Notes under the pieces: generated by a model
Told to the model about the DNA's origin: nothing
The model's database searches: none
What the model saw: only the letters and a program-made list of their open reading frames with translations
Source: JBHIAG01 sp046758465
GTDB lineage: Bacteria; Acidobacteriota; Terriglobia; Acidiferrales; 2-02-FULL-67-57
Reading direction: 5' to 3'
Assembly (NCBI GenBank): GCA_046758465.1
Contig: JBHIAG010000034.1
Location: forward strand, 1-20,464
DNA length: 20,464 nt
Shown here: positions 6,356 through 14,696 of the stretch, in pieces
How positions within the stretch are numbered: the stretch's first letter is position 1
Layout: each line of letters starts with the position of its first letter
Translations under genes and position numbers: made by a program

Positions 6356-7801
6356 TTAGCGCTCCTCGGGTGGCTCACAGTGGATCACTACCCGATAGAG
6401 CTGCGGGAAGCGCTCCCGGATGCGGAGTTCGAGTTCGGTACTGAGGTCGTGAACGCGACTCACCGGCAGGGCACCGTCCACCACCGAGTGACAGGAGACG
6501 ACGATGTGGCCCTCGACCCGGCGTACTTCGAGTTCGTGCAAGTCGCGCAGTTCAGCCACCTCGCGGCACAACTCGGCGAAGTGCACCTCAAGGGCACGCG
6601 CGAGTTCCCCCAGGGGATCACCCGCGCTGATGCTGGCCGCATGCGGTTCAATGTGAGTGTTGATGGCGTCAATTTCGGGCAACTCCTGCCGCACCTCCTG
6701 CTCCACGCGGGTGGCCAGCGCGTGCGCCTCGCGCAGGCTCAGCGTCGGGGAAACCTCCAGGTGGAGGTCCACCACCAACCGGCGCGCGCCCCCGCTGCCC
6801 CGAACGTTCGGGGCCATCTCGTGGGCACTGAGGCCGTGGACGCTCAGGTTGTGCCGCGCTGCCACCGCGCGGATGGCATCGAACAGGCTCTCCCTGGTGG
6901 CCGCGCGCGGCTCCATGTGCACCATCACGTCCGCATTGGGAATCCGCCGGCCGACCGCCGCTTCGACGGCGTCCGAGATGGCGTGGACGCGCTCGAAGGG
7001 CAGGGCGCGGCTGACGGCGATGGTAACGTCCACGAAGTCGCGGTTGCCCGCCCGCCGGGTGCGCACGCGGTCCACGCTGAGCACTCCCTCCACACCCCTC
7101 GCTGCCTGCTCCACCGCCGCCCGCAGGCCCGCGGGCGCCGCATCCAGCAACACGTCCACCGTGCGCTTGCCCAGCCGTACGCTGATGTAGATGATGATCC
7201 CGGCGACCCCCAACGCCGCAATGGGGTCGGCCGCCTGCAGCCACGCCACCTGAAACTGGTCAGCGGCTAGTACCAGCCCCAAACCTAGGAGCACCACCGA
7301 AGAGCTCCAGACGTCGGTGCGGAAGTGCAGCGCGTCGGCTTCCAGCGCTTGGCTTGCGTACTTGCGTGCAACCCGCCCCAGCGCCCGCGCGCGAAAACGG
7401 TCCACGACAATCGAAAGCGCCATCACGCCGAATGCCCACACCGTCGGCTCGACGTGCACCTCCCGGTAGAACAGCCGCCCCACCACTTCCCACACGATCC
7501 AGGCGCAGGTCAGCAGCAGTAGCCCGGTTTCGAGGAAGGCGGCGAAGTTTTCGAATTTGCCGTGGCCGTACTGGTGGTCGGCATCGGCGGGCTTACCGGA
7601 GATACGGACGGAAAAGTAGGTCAGGCCGGCGGCTACCAGGTCGAGGCCCGAGTGGGCGGCTTCTGAAAGCACACCCAGGCTCTGCGTGCTCACGCCCACC
7701 ACGGCCTTTAGCGTAACCAGAAACAACGCCGCCCCCACGCTCCCCAGCGCGACGCTTTTCTTCTCCCGCTGCTCGTACGCGTGCTCCGCGGTACTCTCCA
7801 T
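6356..7801 (-). CDS. Cation diffusion facilitator (zinc-type) with three C-terminal ZT-dimer-like modules
   Basis: The likely start is the ATG at 7801 (MESTAEHAYEQREKKSVALG), giving 481 residues; an upstream frame extension to 8023 runs through repeats and is not credible. Six membrane helices fill about residues 18-240. The transport site is visible as His50-x3-Asp54 in helix 2 and His159-x3-Asp163 in helix 5, the pattern of zinc carriers, and the conserved DHQYGHGKFE loop is at 75-84. After the membrane part come three tandem beta-alpha modules of the ZT-dimer type, ending VMVHMEP, INTHIEP and VVIHCEP; most CDF proteins have only one. It should export Zn(II) or a similar divalent metal in exchange for protons. 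The ribosome-binding site is weak. It is divergent from the SRPBCC gene across a repeat-rich gap. Confidence 0.9.
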   Translation of the reverse strand: MESTAEHAYEQREKKSVALGSVGAALFLVTLKAVVGVSTQSLGVLSEAAHSGLDLVAAGLTYFSVRISGKPADADHQYGHGKFENFAAFLETGLLLLTCAWIVWEVVGRLFYREVHVEPTVWAFGVMALSIVVDRFRARALGRVARKYASQALEADALHFRTDVWSSSVVLLGLGLVLAADQFQVAWLQAADPIAALGVAGIIIYISVRLGKRTVDVLLDAAPAGLRAAVEQAARGVEGVLSVDRVRTRRAGNRDFVDVTIAVSRALPFERVHAISDAVEAAVGRRIPNADVMVHMEPRAATRESLFDAIRAVAARHNLSVHGLSAHEMAPNVRGSGGARRLVVDLHLEVSPTLSLREAHALATRVEQEVRQELPEIDAINTHIEPHAASISAGDPLGELARALEVHFAELCREVAELRDLHELEVRRVEGHIVVSCHSVVDGALPVSRVHDLSTELELRIRERFPQLYRVVIHCEPPEER

Positions 7802-8459
7802 CCGACACCCGCCGCGCTTGCCCGCCTTCAGGCCCGCCAGCTTTCTAGCCTGCCCGCTTTTCGGGCGCGCGGCGCAAGCGGAAATGATATAACAAAACTC
7901 AGCGAGCACGTAGGCAAACGGGGAGGGCATTTGTATCCTAAGTTTGAAATTTTCTATTCTGGAACTTTGCTCTCGGCGCCGTATTGATAGGATTGATAGG
8001 ATCGACTTGTCTGGGCGGGTCACGCCTTTTCGGAGCCCCGTCCCGGAGCTTCGGGACGGGGCGGAGACCCCGCTTGCCCTGTCGAAGCGCAGCGAAGACC
8101 CTGAGCTTGTCGAAGGGAGGCGAAGCCGAAGGGAGCTTGAACGAAGGGCGTCTTTTGCGGGGAGCCGTTCGGGAAGCCAGGGTAGGGCAGGGCCTTGCGC
8201 CCTGCCGCCTCGTCAGGGCACGGCTCTGGTAGGGCAGGGCTTCTCGGAGCGAAGCGGAGGCCCCGCGTTTTTTGCGGGAAGCCCCTGAGGTTTTTCTGAG
8301 GTAAATTAAGATAGCATTGGTACCGAGCCCCCAGGCTTGTCCTGAGCGAAGTCGAGGGGTTCTTTTCAGCGGGGGCTCCTTTACCCCGAGCGGCAGTCGA
8401 GGGGTGCCTGGCGGAACATTTTGTTCATTGTGTGATTGGGAGACTAGCCCGAGGCAACT
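7802..8459. repeat. 658-bp gap filled with dispersed palindromic repeats
   Basis: No credible gene lies here. A short tandem repeat (GGATTGATA units) is at about 7983-8001. A 10-bp perfect stem CCCCGTCCCG/CGGGACGGGG is at 8036-8061. A CCCTGTCGAAG...CTTGTCGAAGGG unit covers 8077-8117. A hairpin GCAGGGC/GCCCTGC is at 8187-8205. An inverted repeat GAGCCCCC/GGGGGCTC (8325-8332 and 8371-8378) encloses a CCTGAGCGAAGTCGAGGGG unit, and a related unit is at 8383-8406. The promoters of the two divergent genes must lie within or beside this block. Confidence 0.75.
8414..8426. promoter_or_regulatory. Palindrome GAACATTTTGTTC, possible operator
   Basis: Two perfect five-base arms (GAACA/TGTTC) with a three-base centre lie 33 bases before the GTG start of the SRPBCC gene, in a locally AT-rich stretch likely to hold its promoter. 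The spacing differs from the standard LexA boxes I know, so no regulator is named. Confidence 0.3.
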
Positions 8460-9335
8460 GTGGCCCGAAAAAAGCGTGAGTCAGTCATCGTCGAGTCGCT
8501 GGCAATTGCGGTGCCGGCGGCGCGCGTCTGGAGGGCGCTCACCTCCCCGCGCGACCTCGCCCAGTTGCTCCTGGGCAAAGTGGAAATGGCCGCAACACCC
8601 GGGGCCAGCTTTCGCTGGCAGTGGAGCGTCTGGGAGTCGGTGGCGCCGCGGCGGGGCCACTGCACCTGGCAGGGGCGAGTGCTCGATTGCGTGCCGGGCT
8701 CGACGCTGGTGTTAGGCCCGCCTGCCGGACGGGCAGGCCCCGAGCCGGTGGTGACCTTTACGGTGAAGGGCGAAGGGCCGAGCGCGCTCGTCACCCTCGT
8801 GCAGGGCGCCCTCGCCGCAGGCGGGGCCAAGCTCGAAGATTACGAGTATGGCTGGGCCGACTTCCTGCTCCGGCTGAAGACTTTGCTCGAAACCGAGCAC
8901 ACGCAAAACGAAGTGTTGCTGCGGGCACTGATGCGGGCGACGCCGCAGCAGGTCTATCGTGCCTGGCTCAGCCCGCCGACGCTGGCCAAACTCATCCCGG
9001 GCAAAGCCAAGGTCAACGCGCGCGTGGGCGGGCGCTTCGCCTGGCAGCATAAACTCGGCAAGCACGTCCACCAGGGAACCTTCCTGGAGCTGGCGAAAAA
9101 CCGCATGATTGCCTTCAGTTGGGAGAGCCCGGCCGGGCAGCCGCCCTCCGAGGTGCGGATCGGAATGAGCGCGGCCCCGTACGGGACGTTGGTCTCCGTC
9201 CACCACAGCGGGCTGGTGCGGCTGAGCCCGGGCCAACTCTTCAGCCAGCGCACCTTCTGGAACCGCCTGCTGGAACGCCTCCGCTGCTACTTCTACTTCA
9301 AAGGCAAGATTCGCTGGCACCGGGGCCTGCCCTGA
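8460..9335 (+). CDS. Tandem SRPBCC/AHSA1-domain protein
   Basis: The product is 291 residues from a GTG start with GAGG eight bases upstream. It contains two successive START-like SRPBCC folds of the AHSA1 type. The first is about residues 8-140 (IVESLAIAVPAARVWRALTSP, then PGASFRWQW). The second is about 146-280 (EVLLRALMRATPQQVYRAWLSP, then GGRFAWQHKL). The repeated ARVWRALTSP/QQVYRAWLSP motif marks each copy. Such domains bind hydrophobic ligands or act as Hsp90-like co-factors, and tandem copies are common in soil bacteria; the ligand is unknown. A palindrome at 8720-8738 encodes PPAGRAG within the first domain and looks like an in-frame repeat insertion. The stop codon itself lies in another dispersed repeat (9324-9352), so the last residues may be repeat-derived. 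Confidence 0.8.
   Translation: MARKKRESVIVESLAIAVPAARVWRALTSPRDLAQLLLGKVEMAATPGASFRWQWSVWESVAPRRGHCTWQGRVLDCVPGSTLVLGPPAGRAGPEPVVTFTVKGEGPSALVTLVQGALAAGGAKLEDYEYGWADFLLRLKTLLETEHTQNEVLLRALMRATPQQVYRAWLSPPTLAKLIPGKAKVNARVGGRFAWQHKLGKHVHQGTFLELAKNRMIAFSWESPAGQPPSEVRIGMSAAPYGTLVSVHHSGLVRLSPGQLFSQRTFWNRLLERLRCYFYFKGKIRWHRGLP
8720..8738. repeat. Palindrome inserted in frame in the SRPBCC gene
   Basis: GCCTGCC and GGCAGGC flank a five-base loop. The unit shares its core with the palindrome at 12602-12621 in the DUF4139 gene, suggesting a mobile short repeat tolerated inside genes. Confidence 0.55.
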
Positions 9336-9415
9336 GCGGAGCCGAAGGGCGTCTCGCCGGTGTTTGAATGGCGCAGCAGACTTTCCCGTCCAACCCGGTG
9401 GCTCCTGCCACCGGG
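9324..9415. repeat. Dispersed repeat plus perfect hairpin between convergent genes
   Basis: A CCCTGAGCGGAGCCGAAGGG unit (9324-9352) overlaps the SRPBCC stop. A second element, 9391-9420, carries a perfect 8-bp hairpin CCCGGTGG/CCACCGGG (9394-9401 and 9408-9415) followed by GCGCTTT. Lying between convergent stops, it could act as a bidirectional terminator; it is a near copy of the element at 6291-6320. Confidence 0.5.
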
Positions 9416-9510
9416 CGCTTTCGCGTCGCTGGCCACGGGTCGCTGAATCGCGCAAAGCCCTCAACTCACCCGATTCGGGCCTGCTGACCTCCCCCGGCCA
9501 GTCTAGCGAG

Positions 9511-12048
9511 TCATCGTTCGTCCCTGAAGCTGATCGCGGCGAGGAGATAGAGCGCCGCGGCGGTCACAAACACTACCCGGAAGCCTGCCGCCATCGCCAG
9601 CAGGGTGGCCAGGATGGTCGCGAGCACCGAGGCGCACCCGTTCACCCCCCAGGCCCAGGGGAGGAGTTCCGGCCGGGCGGCCGAGAGACGTTGCAGCGCC
9701 AGCGGAAACGGCATCCCCATAAAGAAGGCGAGCGGTGCCATCAGCGCCAACGCGATGGCCACGCGCGCTGCATCCCCGAGTCCCACCCAGAGCGGTAGCA
9801 GGCGCGGCAGGGCGTACGCCGCAAGCAGGGCCAGCGCGGCAACAAGCGTCGCAGCGCGCTCCAGCCAGCCCACTCCCAACCGCCCCGCCGCCAGGCTCCC
9901 GAACCCGGAGAACACCAGCACACCCGTCAGCACCACCGCCACCGCATAAATCGGGTTCGCCAGGAAGAAGGTGAACTTCTGGATCAGCATCATTTCAATG
10001 AAGAGAAAGCCTAAGCCAATGGCCAGGAAGAAAAGGAACACGCGGAAGGTTCCGCCACGGGAGCTCGATGATTCGCTGGGAGAAGCCGTAGCGGGCCCTC
10101 GGCGGAGGAAGGCGAGCGGCAACAAGATCAAAACCAGGCTGAACACCAGCGCTTGCGCCAGCGTGGCCACCAACACCATGTAGCCCCACTCGATGAACGG
10201 CACCCATTGCCGCCCCATCGTGGCCAACAACTGCGGCAAGGCCTTCCAGCGGAAGAAATGATGGAAGTAGGGCCGGTCGTCGCGTGCGGGGCGGACGTTG
10301 AAGCTGTAGTCGCGGAAGAAGCGCTCGCGCTCCTCCCCGCCGACCAAAATCGCCCGCGCCGCCTCGGCATAGTATTCGCGTTCGAGCAGGGTATAGCGGT
10401 TGGTTTCGTCCGGCCCGATGCCCGGGTAGGAAACAAGGTCGAAGAGGCGTTCGTGCGCAAACTTCTTGAGCGCAGCGATTTCCGCTCCGGTGAGTGGCGT
10501 CCGCCGGATGAGCGTGGTGGCGGTGGACCAACTGCGAATCATGGCCACGTGGCGCGCCGGCTCGCCCACCCCGCGGGCTTCCAGTGCGGCGACGGCGGTG
10601 GCGAAGACTTTGATGTTGTCGCGCGGCGGCATCTTGACCCAGCGCGTGATGGCCACGACACCGTCGGGAGTGAGGTGGTCGAAGTAACGCGCGAAGGCTT
10701 CCACGGTGTAGAGGTAGCTCTCGTTGAGTGCGTGCACACCCGCACTGGAGGCGGCAAAAGATTCGACGAGCGACACCTGGATCAGGTCATAGCGTTTGCC
10801 CGCCGGCAAGGCTTCGAAAAAGCCACGGGCTTCCCGCGCATGCAGCCGTACGCGCGGCAGGCGATAGAGGCCGCCGGTGAAGTCGGCAAAGGTGTCGCGT
10901 ACCAGGCGTAGCACGCGCGGGTCGAGCTCGACGGCTTCGATGGCCGCCGCGTCGTGGTAGAGCGCGAGCAGGACGTCGGCCCCGCCGCCCGCCCCCAGCA
11001 CCAGCACCTGCGCCCCAGGCGTGTGCCCGAGGCACATCCGCCTTGGGCGGACACCCGCCTCGGGCGGGCGCTCTTCCCTGGATTGCGCCCCGACCGGCGT
11101 CCGGGGAGACCCCCGCCCGTATGGGCGTAGGGACGTGGCCAGCAAGTGATAGGGCAAAGCGGCCGAAGCCCCATCGAGAAAGGTGGCGGCCGCGATGTCA
11201 CCGGCAAATCGCGTAAGCGCCCCCGCCAGCTCCCCATCCACGAACAGGCCGTGTTGCGCCGGCGGTGTGACGCGAGCGGCAAAACTCAAGCCCGGCGCGT
11301 GGTGGAAGGCCGCGCTGCGGAGCACATCGAGCCGCCCCAGGGGGCTGGAGTCGCGGGCAATGATTTCGGCGTTCGGGAGATTCAGGTTGACGCTGAGGCC
11401 TTTGTACTGCGAGATGCGCAGCGCGAGAACGTCGGCGCCCAGCAGCAAGTAGAAGGCCCCCACGAGCAGTAGAACAAGCAGCACCCGGGCACGCACTCCC
11501 AGTGCCGGCAGCACCAGCAAGGTAGCGGTGGCAGCAAAGACATAAATCAGCGTGATGGTCTGCTCGGCCGGCACCCAGTAGAGAAACACCACCAGCGCCA
11601 GCGAACCCAAGCCCGAGCCCACAAGATTAACGAAATAGACGCGCGTGGCCATGCGCGCCCAGTAGACGAGCGCCAGCCCAATCGCCGACGCCGCGCAGAA
11701 GAAGGGCACGAACAGTACGAGGTAGTACCCGCCAAGGTAAAGGTACTGGCGCGTGTCCCAGACGATGAGGAAGGGATCGAAGGGGATGCGCTGCGCCAGC
11801 CAAAAGGCGGCCGGGAGGCTGAGCGCAAACAGCGCGCTGAAAGTGGTAAAGGCAGCGGGAAAGTGCGCGAGCAGGCGGGCGCGGGCGAACGTGAGGAAGG
11901 TGCCGCTGGCACCAAAGCCGAGCAGCGCGATGGAGATGACCATGTAGGCGAAGTGGTGCCACTGGCTGATGGAGAAGACCCGCATGAGCGCAATCTGGTA
12001 GGCGAGGGTGGCAGCGCTCAGCAGGAGGATGGCAACCCGGTAGCCCAC
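9511..12048 (-). CDS. Multi-pass membrane protein with spermidine-synthase-like methyltransferase-fold domain
   Basis: The 845-residue product uses a GTG start; an in-frame TAG lies nine bases upstream, so no longer start exists. Residues 1-205 hold about six membrane helices beginning LLLSAATLAYQIALMRVF. A soluble domain of the polyamine aminopropyltransferase fold follows, with the nucleotide loop LGAGGGAD (351-358) and the acidic strand end VELDP (373-377). About six more helices fill 605-840. In true spermidine synthases the next strand ends in a catalytic Asp motif; here it reads YDLIQVSLVES, so aminopropyl transfer is doubtful. Residues 311-346 are a Pro/Arg-rich insertion encoded by palindromic DNA (11038-11068). 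Such membrane-fused spermidine-synthase-like proteins are common in several phyla and of unknown function. Confidence 0.82.
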   Translation of the reverse strand: MGYRVAILLLSAATLAYQIALMRVFSISQWHHFAYMVISIALLGFGASGTFLTFARARLLAHFPAAFTTFSALFALSLPAAFWLAQRIPFDPFLIVWDTRQYLYLGGYYLVLFVPFFCAASAIGLALVYWARMATRVYFVNLVGSGLGSLALVVFLYWVPAEQTITLIYVFAATATLLVLPALGVRARVLLVLLLVGAFYLLLGADVLALRISQYKGLSVNLNLPNAEIIARDSSPLGRLDVLRSAAFHHAPGLSFAARVTPPAQHGLFVDGELAGALTRFAGDIAAATFLDGASAALPYHLLATSLRPYGRGSPRTPVGAQSREERPPEAGVRPRRMCLGHTPGAQVLVLGAGGGADVLLALYHDAAAIEAVELDPRVLRLVRDTFADFTGGLYRLPRVRLHAREARGFFEALPAGKRYDLIQVSLVESFAASSAGVHALNESYLYTVEAFARYFDHLTPDGVVAITRWVKMPPRDNIKVFATAVAALEARGVGEPARHVAMIRSWSTATTLIRRTPLTGAEIAALKKFAHERLFDLVSYPGIGPDETNRYTLLEREYYAEAARAILVGGEERERFFRDYSFNVRPARDDRPYFHHFFRWKALPQLLATMGRQWVPFIEWGYMVLVATLAQALVFSLVLILLPLAFLRRGPATASPSESSSSRGGTFRVFLFFLAIGLGFLFIEMMLIQKFTFFLANPIYAVAVVLTGVLVFSGFGSLAAGRLGVGWLERAATLVAALALLAAYALPRLLPLWVGLGDAARVAIALALMAPLAFFMGMPFPLALQRLSAARPELLPWAWGVNGCASVLATILATLLAMAAGFRVVFVTAAALYLLAAISFRDER
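11038..11068. repeat. Palindromic repeat inserted in frame in the spermidine-synthase-like gene
   Basis: CCGCCTTGGGCGG (11038-11050) and CCCGCCTCGGGCGGG (11054-11068) are adjacent hairpins. They code part of an unusual Pro/Arg-rich stretch just before the glycine-rich loop of the host protein. Confidence 0.5.
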
Positions 12049-12168
12049 GCCGGCATTCTAGCCTAAAGTCTACCTGTGGCAGGAAAGTTGGGCAGCCGGC
12101 CGCAGGCTCGCTTGTCTTTGTTCAGGTGAGCGCGTATCGTGGGCCGGGGCCTAAAGGGGGAGGGAGCT

Positions 12169-14511
12169 ATGCGTCGGCTGGTTTTTGTTTTCCTCGCACT
12201 GTTCGTCTGGGCGACTGCGGCTGCTCACGCGGCCGAGCCAGTGCCGCTGCCGGTGCGCAAGGTGGTGCTTTACAAGAACGGTATCGGCTACTTCGAGCAC
12301 CTGGGCAAAGTGCGCGGCAACCAGACAGTCGAGATTACCTTGCCGAGCCGGCAACTCAACGATGTGCTGAAGTCGCTCACCGTCATTGACCTCGGCCGGG
12401 GGCGCGTCGCGAGTGTGACCTACGACTCGGCGGCACCGCTCGAGCGCCGCCTGGGTGAGCTGCCCATCAGCCTGCGCGGCGCCACCTCGCTCGCCGATTT
12501 CCTGAACCAGATTCGCGGCGCGCGAGTCGAAGTGCGCGCCCCGGGCGGCACGATTGCGGGCAAGCTGATGGGCGCGGAGCGGCGCACGCGCACCCTGCCC
12601 GGCCTGCCTGCGCAGGCAGGCAACATCGTCACGCACGCGCTCGACGTCATCATCTGGACGGACGCAGGCGAGATTCGCCGCGTGGAGCTGGAAGCGGCCG
12701 AATCGCTCCGGCTCACCGAACCCAGCCTCGCCGACGAAGTGGGCCGCTACCTCGACCTGCTCACCACCACCCACGAGCGCGACGTCCGCCGGCTGAAGAT
12801 TTCCACCATCGGCTCCGGCACGCGCGACCTCTACGTCAGCTACACCTCCGAGGCTCCCATCTGGAAGACCACCTACCGGCTCGTGCTCGACGCGGGCAAG
12901 CGGCCGCTGCTGCAAGGCTGGGCCATCGTGGACAACACCACGCCGCAGGACTGGAGCGACGTGGAGTTGTCGCTGGTGGCAGGCGCGCCGGTCTCGTTCG
13001 TCCAGAATCTCTCGCAGCCGCTCTACGCCCGCCGGCCCGTGGTGCCACTGCCGGAAGGCCTCCAGGTGACGCCGCAAGTCCACGAAGCTACGCTCGAAGT
13101 CCCGCGCGGGCAGGCTGCCGTGGCCGGCATGGTTGCCGACCCGAACGGCCGTCCTGCCGACGGCGCTACGGTGAGTCTGTTTGACGAAACCGGCAACCTG
13201 GTCCGGCAGGCGGCCACCAATGCCACGGGCCGCTACACCCTGAGCGGGCTGGCGCCGGGCAGCTATCGTGCGCTGGCCCACCACCCGCAGTTTGGCTCCG
13301 CTCAATATGACAGTGTGGCGGTGCACGCGGGCCGCGTTACTTCACTCGACTTCACGCTGACAGGTGGGGTGATGGCGATGGCCGAAGAAGCAGAGGCCGA
13401 CGTGGCAGCGAAGATGGCGCGGGCACGGCGGGCGCAGCTCGGCGTCGCAGGCAGACTTGCGGAAGCACCCGCGGCGGTGCCGAGCCCCGGCGAGGCGTTG
13501 CGGCAGGCGCGGGTGGCTACGGCCCAGGCGCGCAAGTTGGGCGAGCAGTTTGAGTACCGGCTGCCGCAGCGCGTCACCATCGGGCGCAACCAGTCGGCGC
13601 TGCTGCCTATCATCCACACCGAGGTGGAGGGCGAGAAGGTTGCGCTCTTCAACGAAGCCATGGACGAGAACCGGGCGCGGCTGGCGCTGTGGCTCAAAAA
13701 CACCAGCGGGCTGACGCTCGACGCCGGCTCGTTCACTGTGATTGACTCGGGGGCGTTTGCGGGCGAAGGGCTGACCGAGACGGTGCAGCCGGGCGAGAGC
13801 CGCCTGCTGAGCTACGCGCTCGACCTCGGCGTCGAGGTCAGCGCCAACCGGGAGACCGAGCGGCAGCGGGTTGAGCGGGTCGAGATCAACCGCGGCGTGC
13901 TGCGGATGCACACCAAGGTGGTGGAGAAGAAGACCTACGTCATCCGCAACAACGACGACAAGGCGCGCACGGTGGTGGTGGAGCATCCCGTGCGGAGCGG
14001 CTGGGAGATGGTCGAGACGCCTGCGCCGGCCGAGTCCACCGCCAGCTACCACCGCTTCCGCCTCCAGGCCAAAGCGAAGACCACCACCGAGTTTGCCGTA
14101 CGCGAGGAGAATCCCCGGCAGACGACCTACGCGCTCACCAACATCACCCCCAACCAGATTGCGCTCTGGGTGCGCGAGCGCACGATTGATCGGAAGATTG
14201 AGCAGGCGCTGGCCGCCATCGTCGCCAAGAAGAACCAGATCGCCGACCTCAACCGCCAGATGCAGGAAGCCGACCAAGAGCGCACCCGGCTCTTCCGCGA
14301 CCAGGAGCGCATGCGGCAGAACCTGCGCGCGCTCGGGCGCTCGCCGGAGGAGGCGCGGCTGCGCCAGCGCTACGTCCGCCAGATGAACGCGCAGGAAAAC
14401 CGGCTGCAAGCCCTGCGCACGCGCCGGGCGCAGCTTGAGCGGCAGCGCGACGCGGCACAAAAAGAACTCAACGCCATGATCCAGAACCTGACCTTCGACC
14501 GCAAGCTCTGA
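12169..14511 (+). CDS. Secreted DUF4139 protein with carboxypeptidase-regulatory-like insert and C-terminal coiled coil
   Basis: The start at 12169 follows GGAGGGAG and gives 780 residues with a signal peptide (LVFVFLALFVWATAAAHAAEP). The N-terminal part has the strand set VRKVVLYKNGIGYFEH and RQLNDVLKSLTVIDLG typical of DUF4139/MuiA-like proteins. The core then carries TSEAPIWKTTYRLVL and WAIVDNTTPQDWSDVELSLV. A beta-sandwich insert at about 318-396 (AVAGMVADPNGRPADGATVSL then GRYTLSGLAPGSYRALA) is a carboxypeptidase-regulatory-like domain. The DUF4139 core resumes with TYVIRNNDDKARTVVVEHP. The last 110 residues are a charged coiled coil (QIADLNRQMQEADQERTRLF...). Its biochemical role is unknown; export and beta-rich domains imply an envelope or surface function. 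A 20-bp palindrome (12602-12621) encodes GLPAQAG within the gene. Confidence 0.87.
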   Translation: MRRLVFVFLALFVWATAAAHAAEPVPLPVRKVVLYKNGIGYFEHLGKVRGNQTVEITLPSRQLNDVLKSLTVIDLGRGRVASVTYDSAAPLERRLGELPISLRGATSLADFLNQIRGARVEVRAPGGTIAGKLMGAERRTRTLPGLPAQAGNIVTHALDVIIWTDAGEIRRVELEAAESLRLTEPSLADEVGRYLDLLTTTHERDVRRLKISTIGSGTRDLYVSYTSEAPIWKTTYRLVLDAGKRPLLQGWAIVDNTTPQDWSDVELSLVAGAPVSFVQNLSQPLYARRPVVPLPEGLQVTPQVHEATLEVPRGQAAVAGMVADPNGRPADGATVSLFDETGNLVRQAATNATGRYTLSGLAPGSYRALAHHPQFGSAQYDSVAVHAGRVTSLDFTLTGGVMAMAEEAEADVAAKMARARRAQLGVAGRLAEAPAAVPSPGEALRQARVATAQARKLGEQFEYRLPQRVTIGRNQSALLPIIHTEVEGEKVALFNEAMDENRARLALWLKNTSGLTLDAGSFTVIDSGAFAGEGLTETVQPGESRLLSYALDLGVEVSANRETERQRVERVEINRGVLRMHTKVVEKKTYVIRNNDDKARTVVVEHPVRSGWEMVETPAPAESTASYHRFRLQAKAKTTTEFAVREENPRQTTYALTNITPNQIALWVRERTIDRKIEQALAAIVAKKNQIADLNRQMQEADQERTRLFRDQERMRQNLRALGRSPEEARLRQRYVRQMNAQENRLQALRTRRAQLERQRDAAQKELNAMIQNLTFDRKL
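12602..12621. repeat. Perfect 20-bp palindrome inside the DUF4139 gene
   Basis: GCCTGCCTGCGCAGGCAGGC is self-complementary over its full length. It shares GCCTGCC/GGCAGGC with the palindrome at 8720-8738. Confidence 0.6.
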
Positions 14512-14546
14512 CAGGAACCAGCGACCAGCAACTCGACCACCCTCGC

Positions 14547-14647
14547 TGTCATTCCGAGCCCTGAAGATCCGGGGCGAGGAATCTGCTTGTTTGCGAACGA
14601 CTGCCAAGCAGATTCTTCGTCGTCCGTAGGGACTCCTCAGAATGACA
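14547..14647. repeat. Full-length dispersed inverted repeat (TCATTCCGAG family)
   Basis: The outer arms TGTCATTC (from 14547) and GAATGACA (to 14647) and the inner arms AATCTGCTTG (14580-14589) and CAAGCAGATT (14605-14614) are perfectly complementary. The element starts 36 bases after the DUF4139 stop. Half-copies occur at 1911-2034. It may act as a terminator for the DUF4139 transcript. Confidence 0.75.
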
Positions 14648-14696
14648 ACCGAGCGGCGCGCCATCTCAGGGAGACGGGGAAAGACAGCGCGGAGTA

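Noticed and set aside
7802..8023. N-terminal extension of the cation transporter to 8023
   Set aside because: The extension is encoded by tandem and repeat DNA and lacks any family similarity; ATG 7801 gives a normal CDF start.
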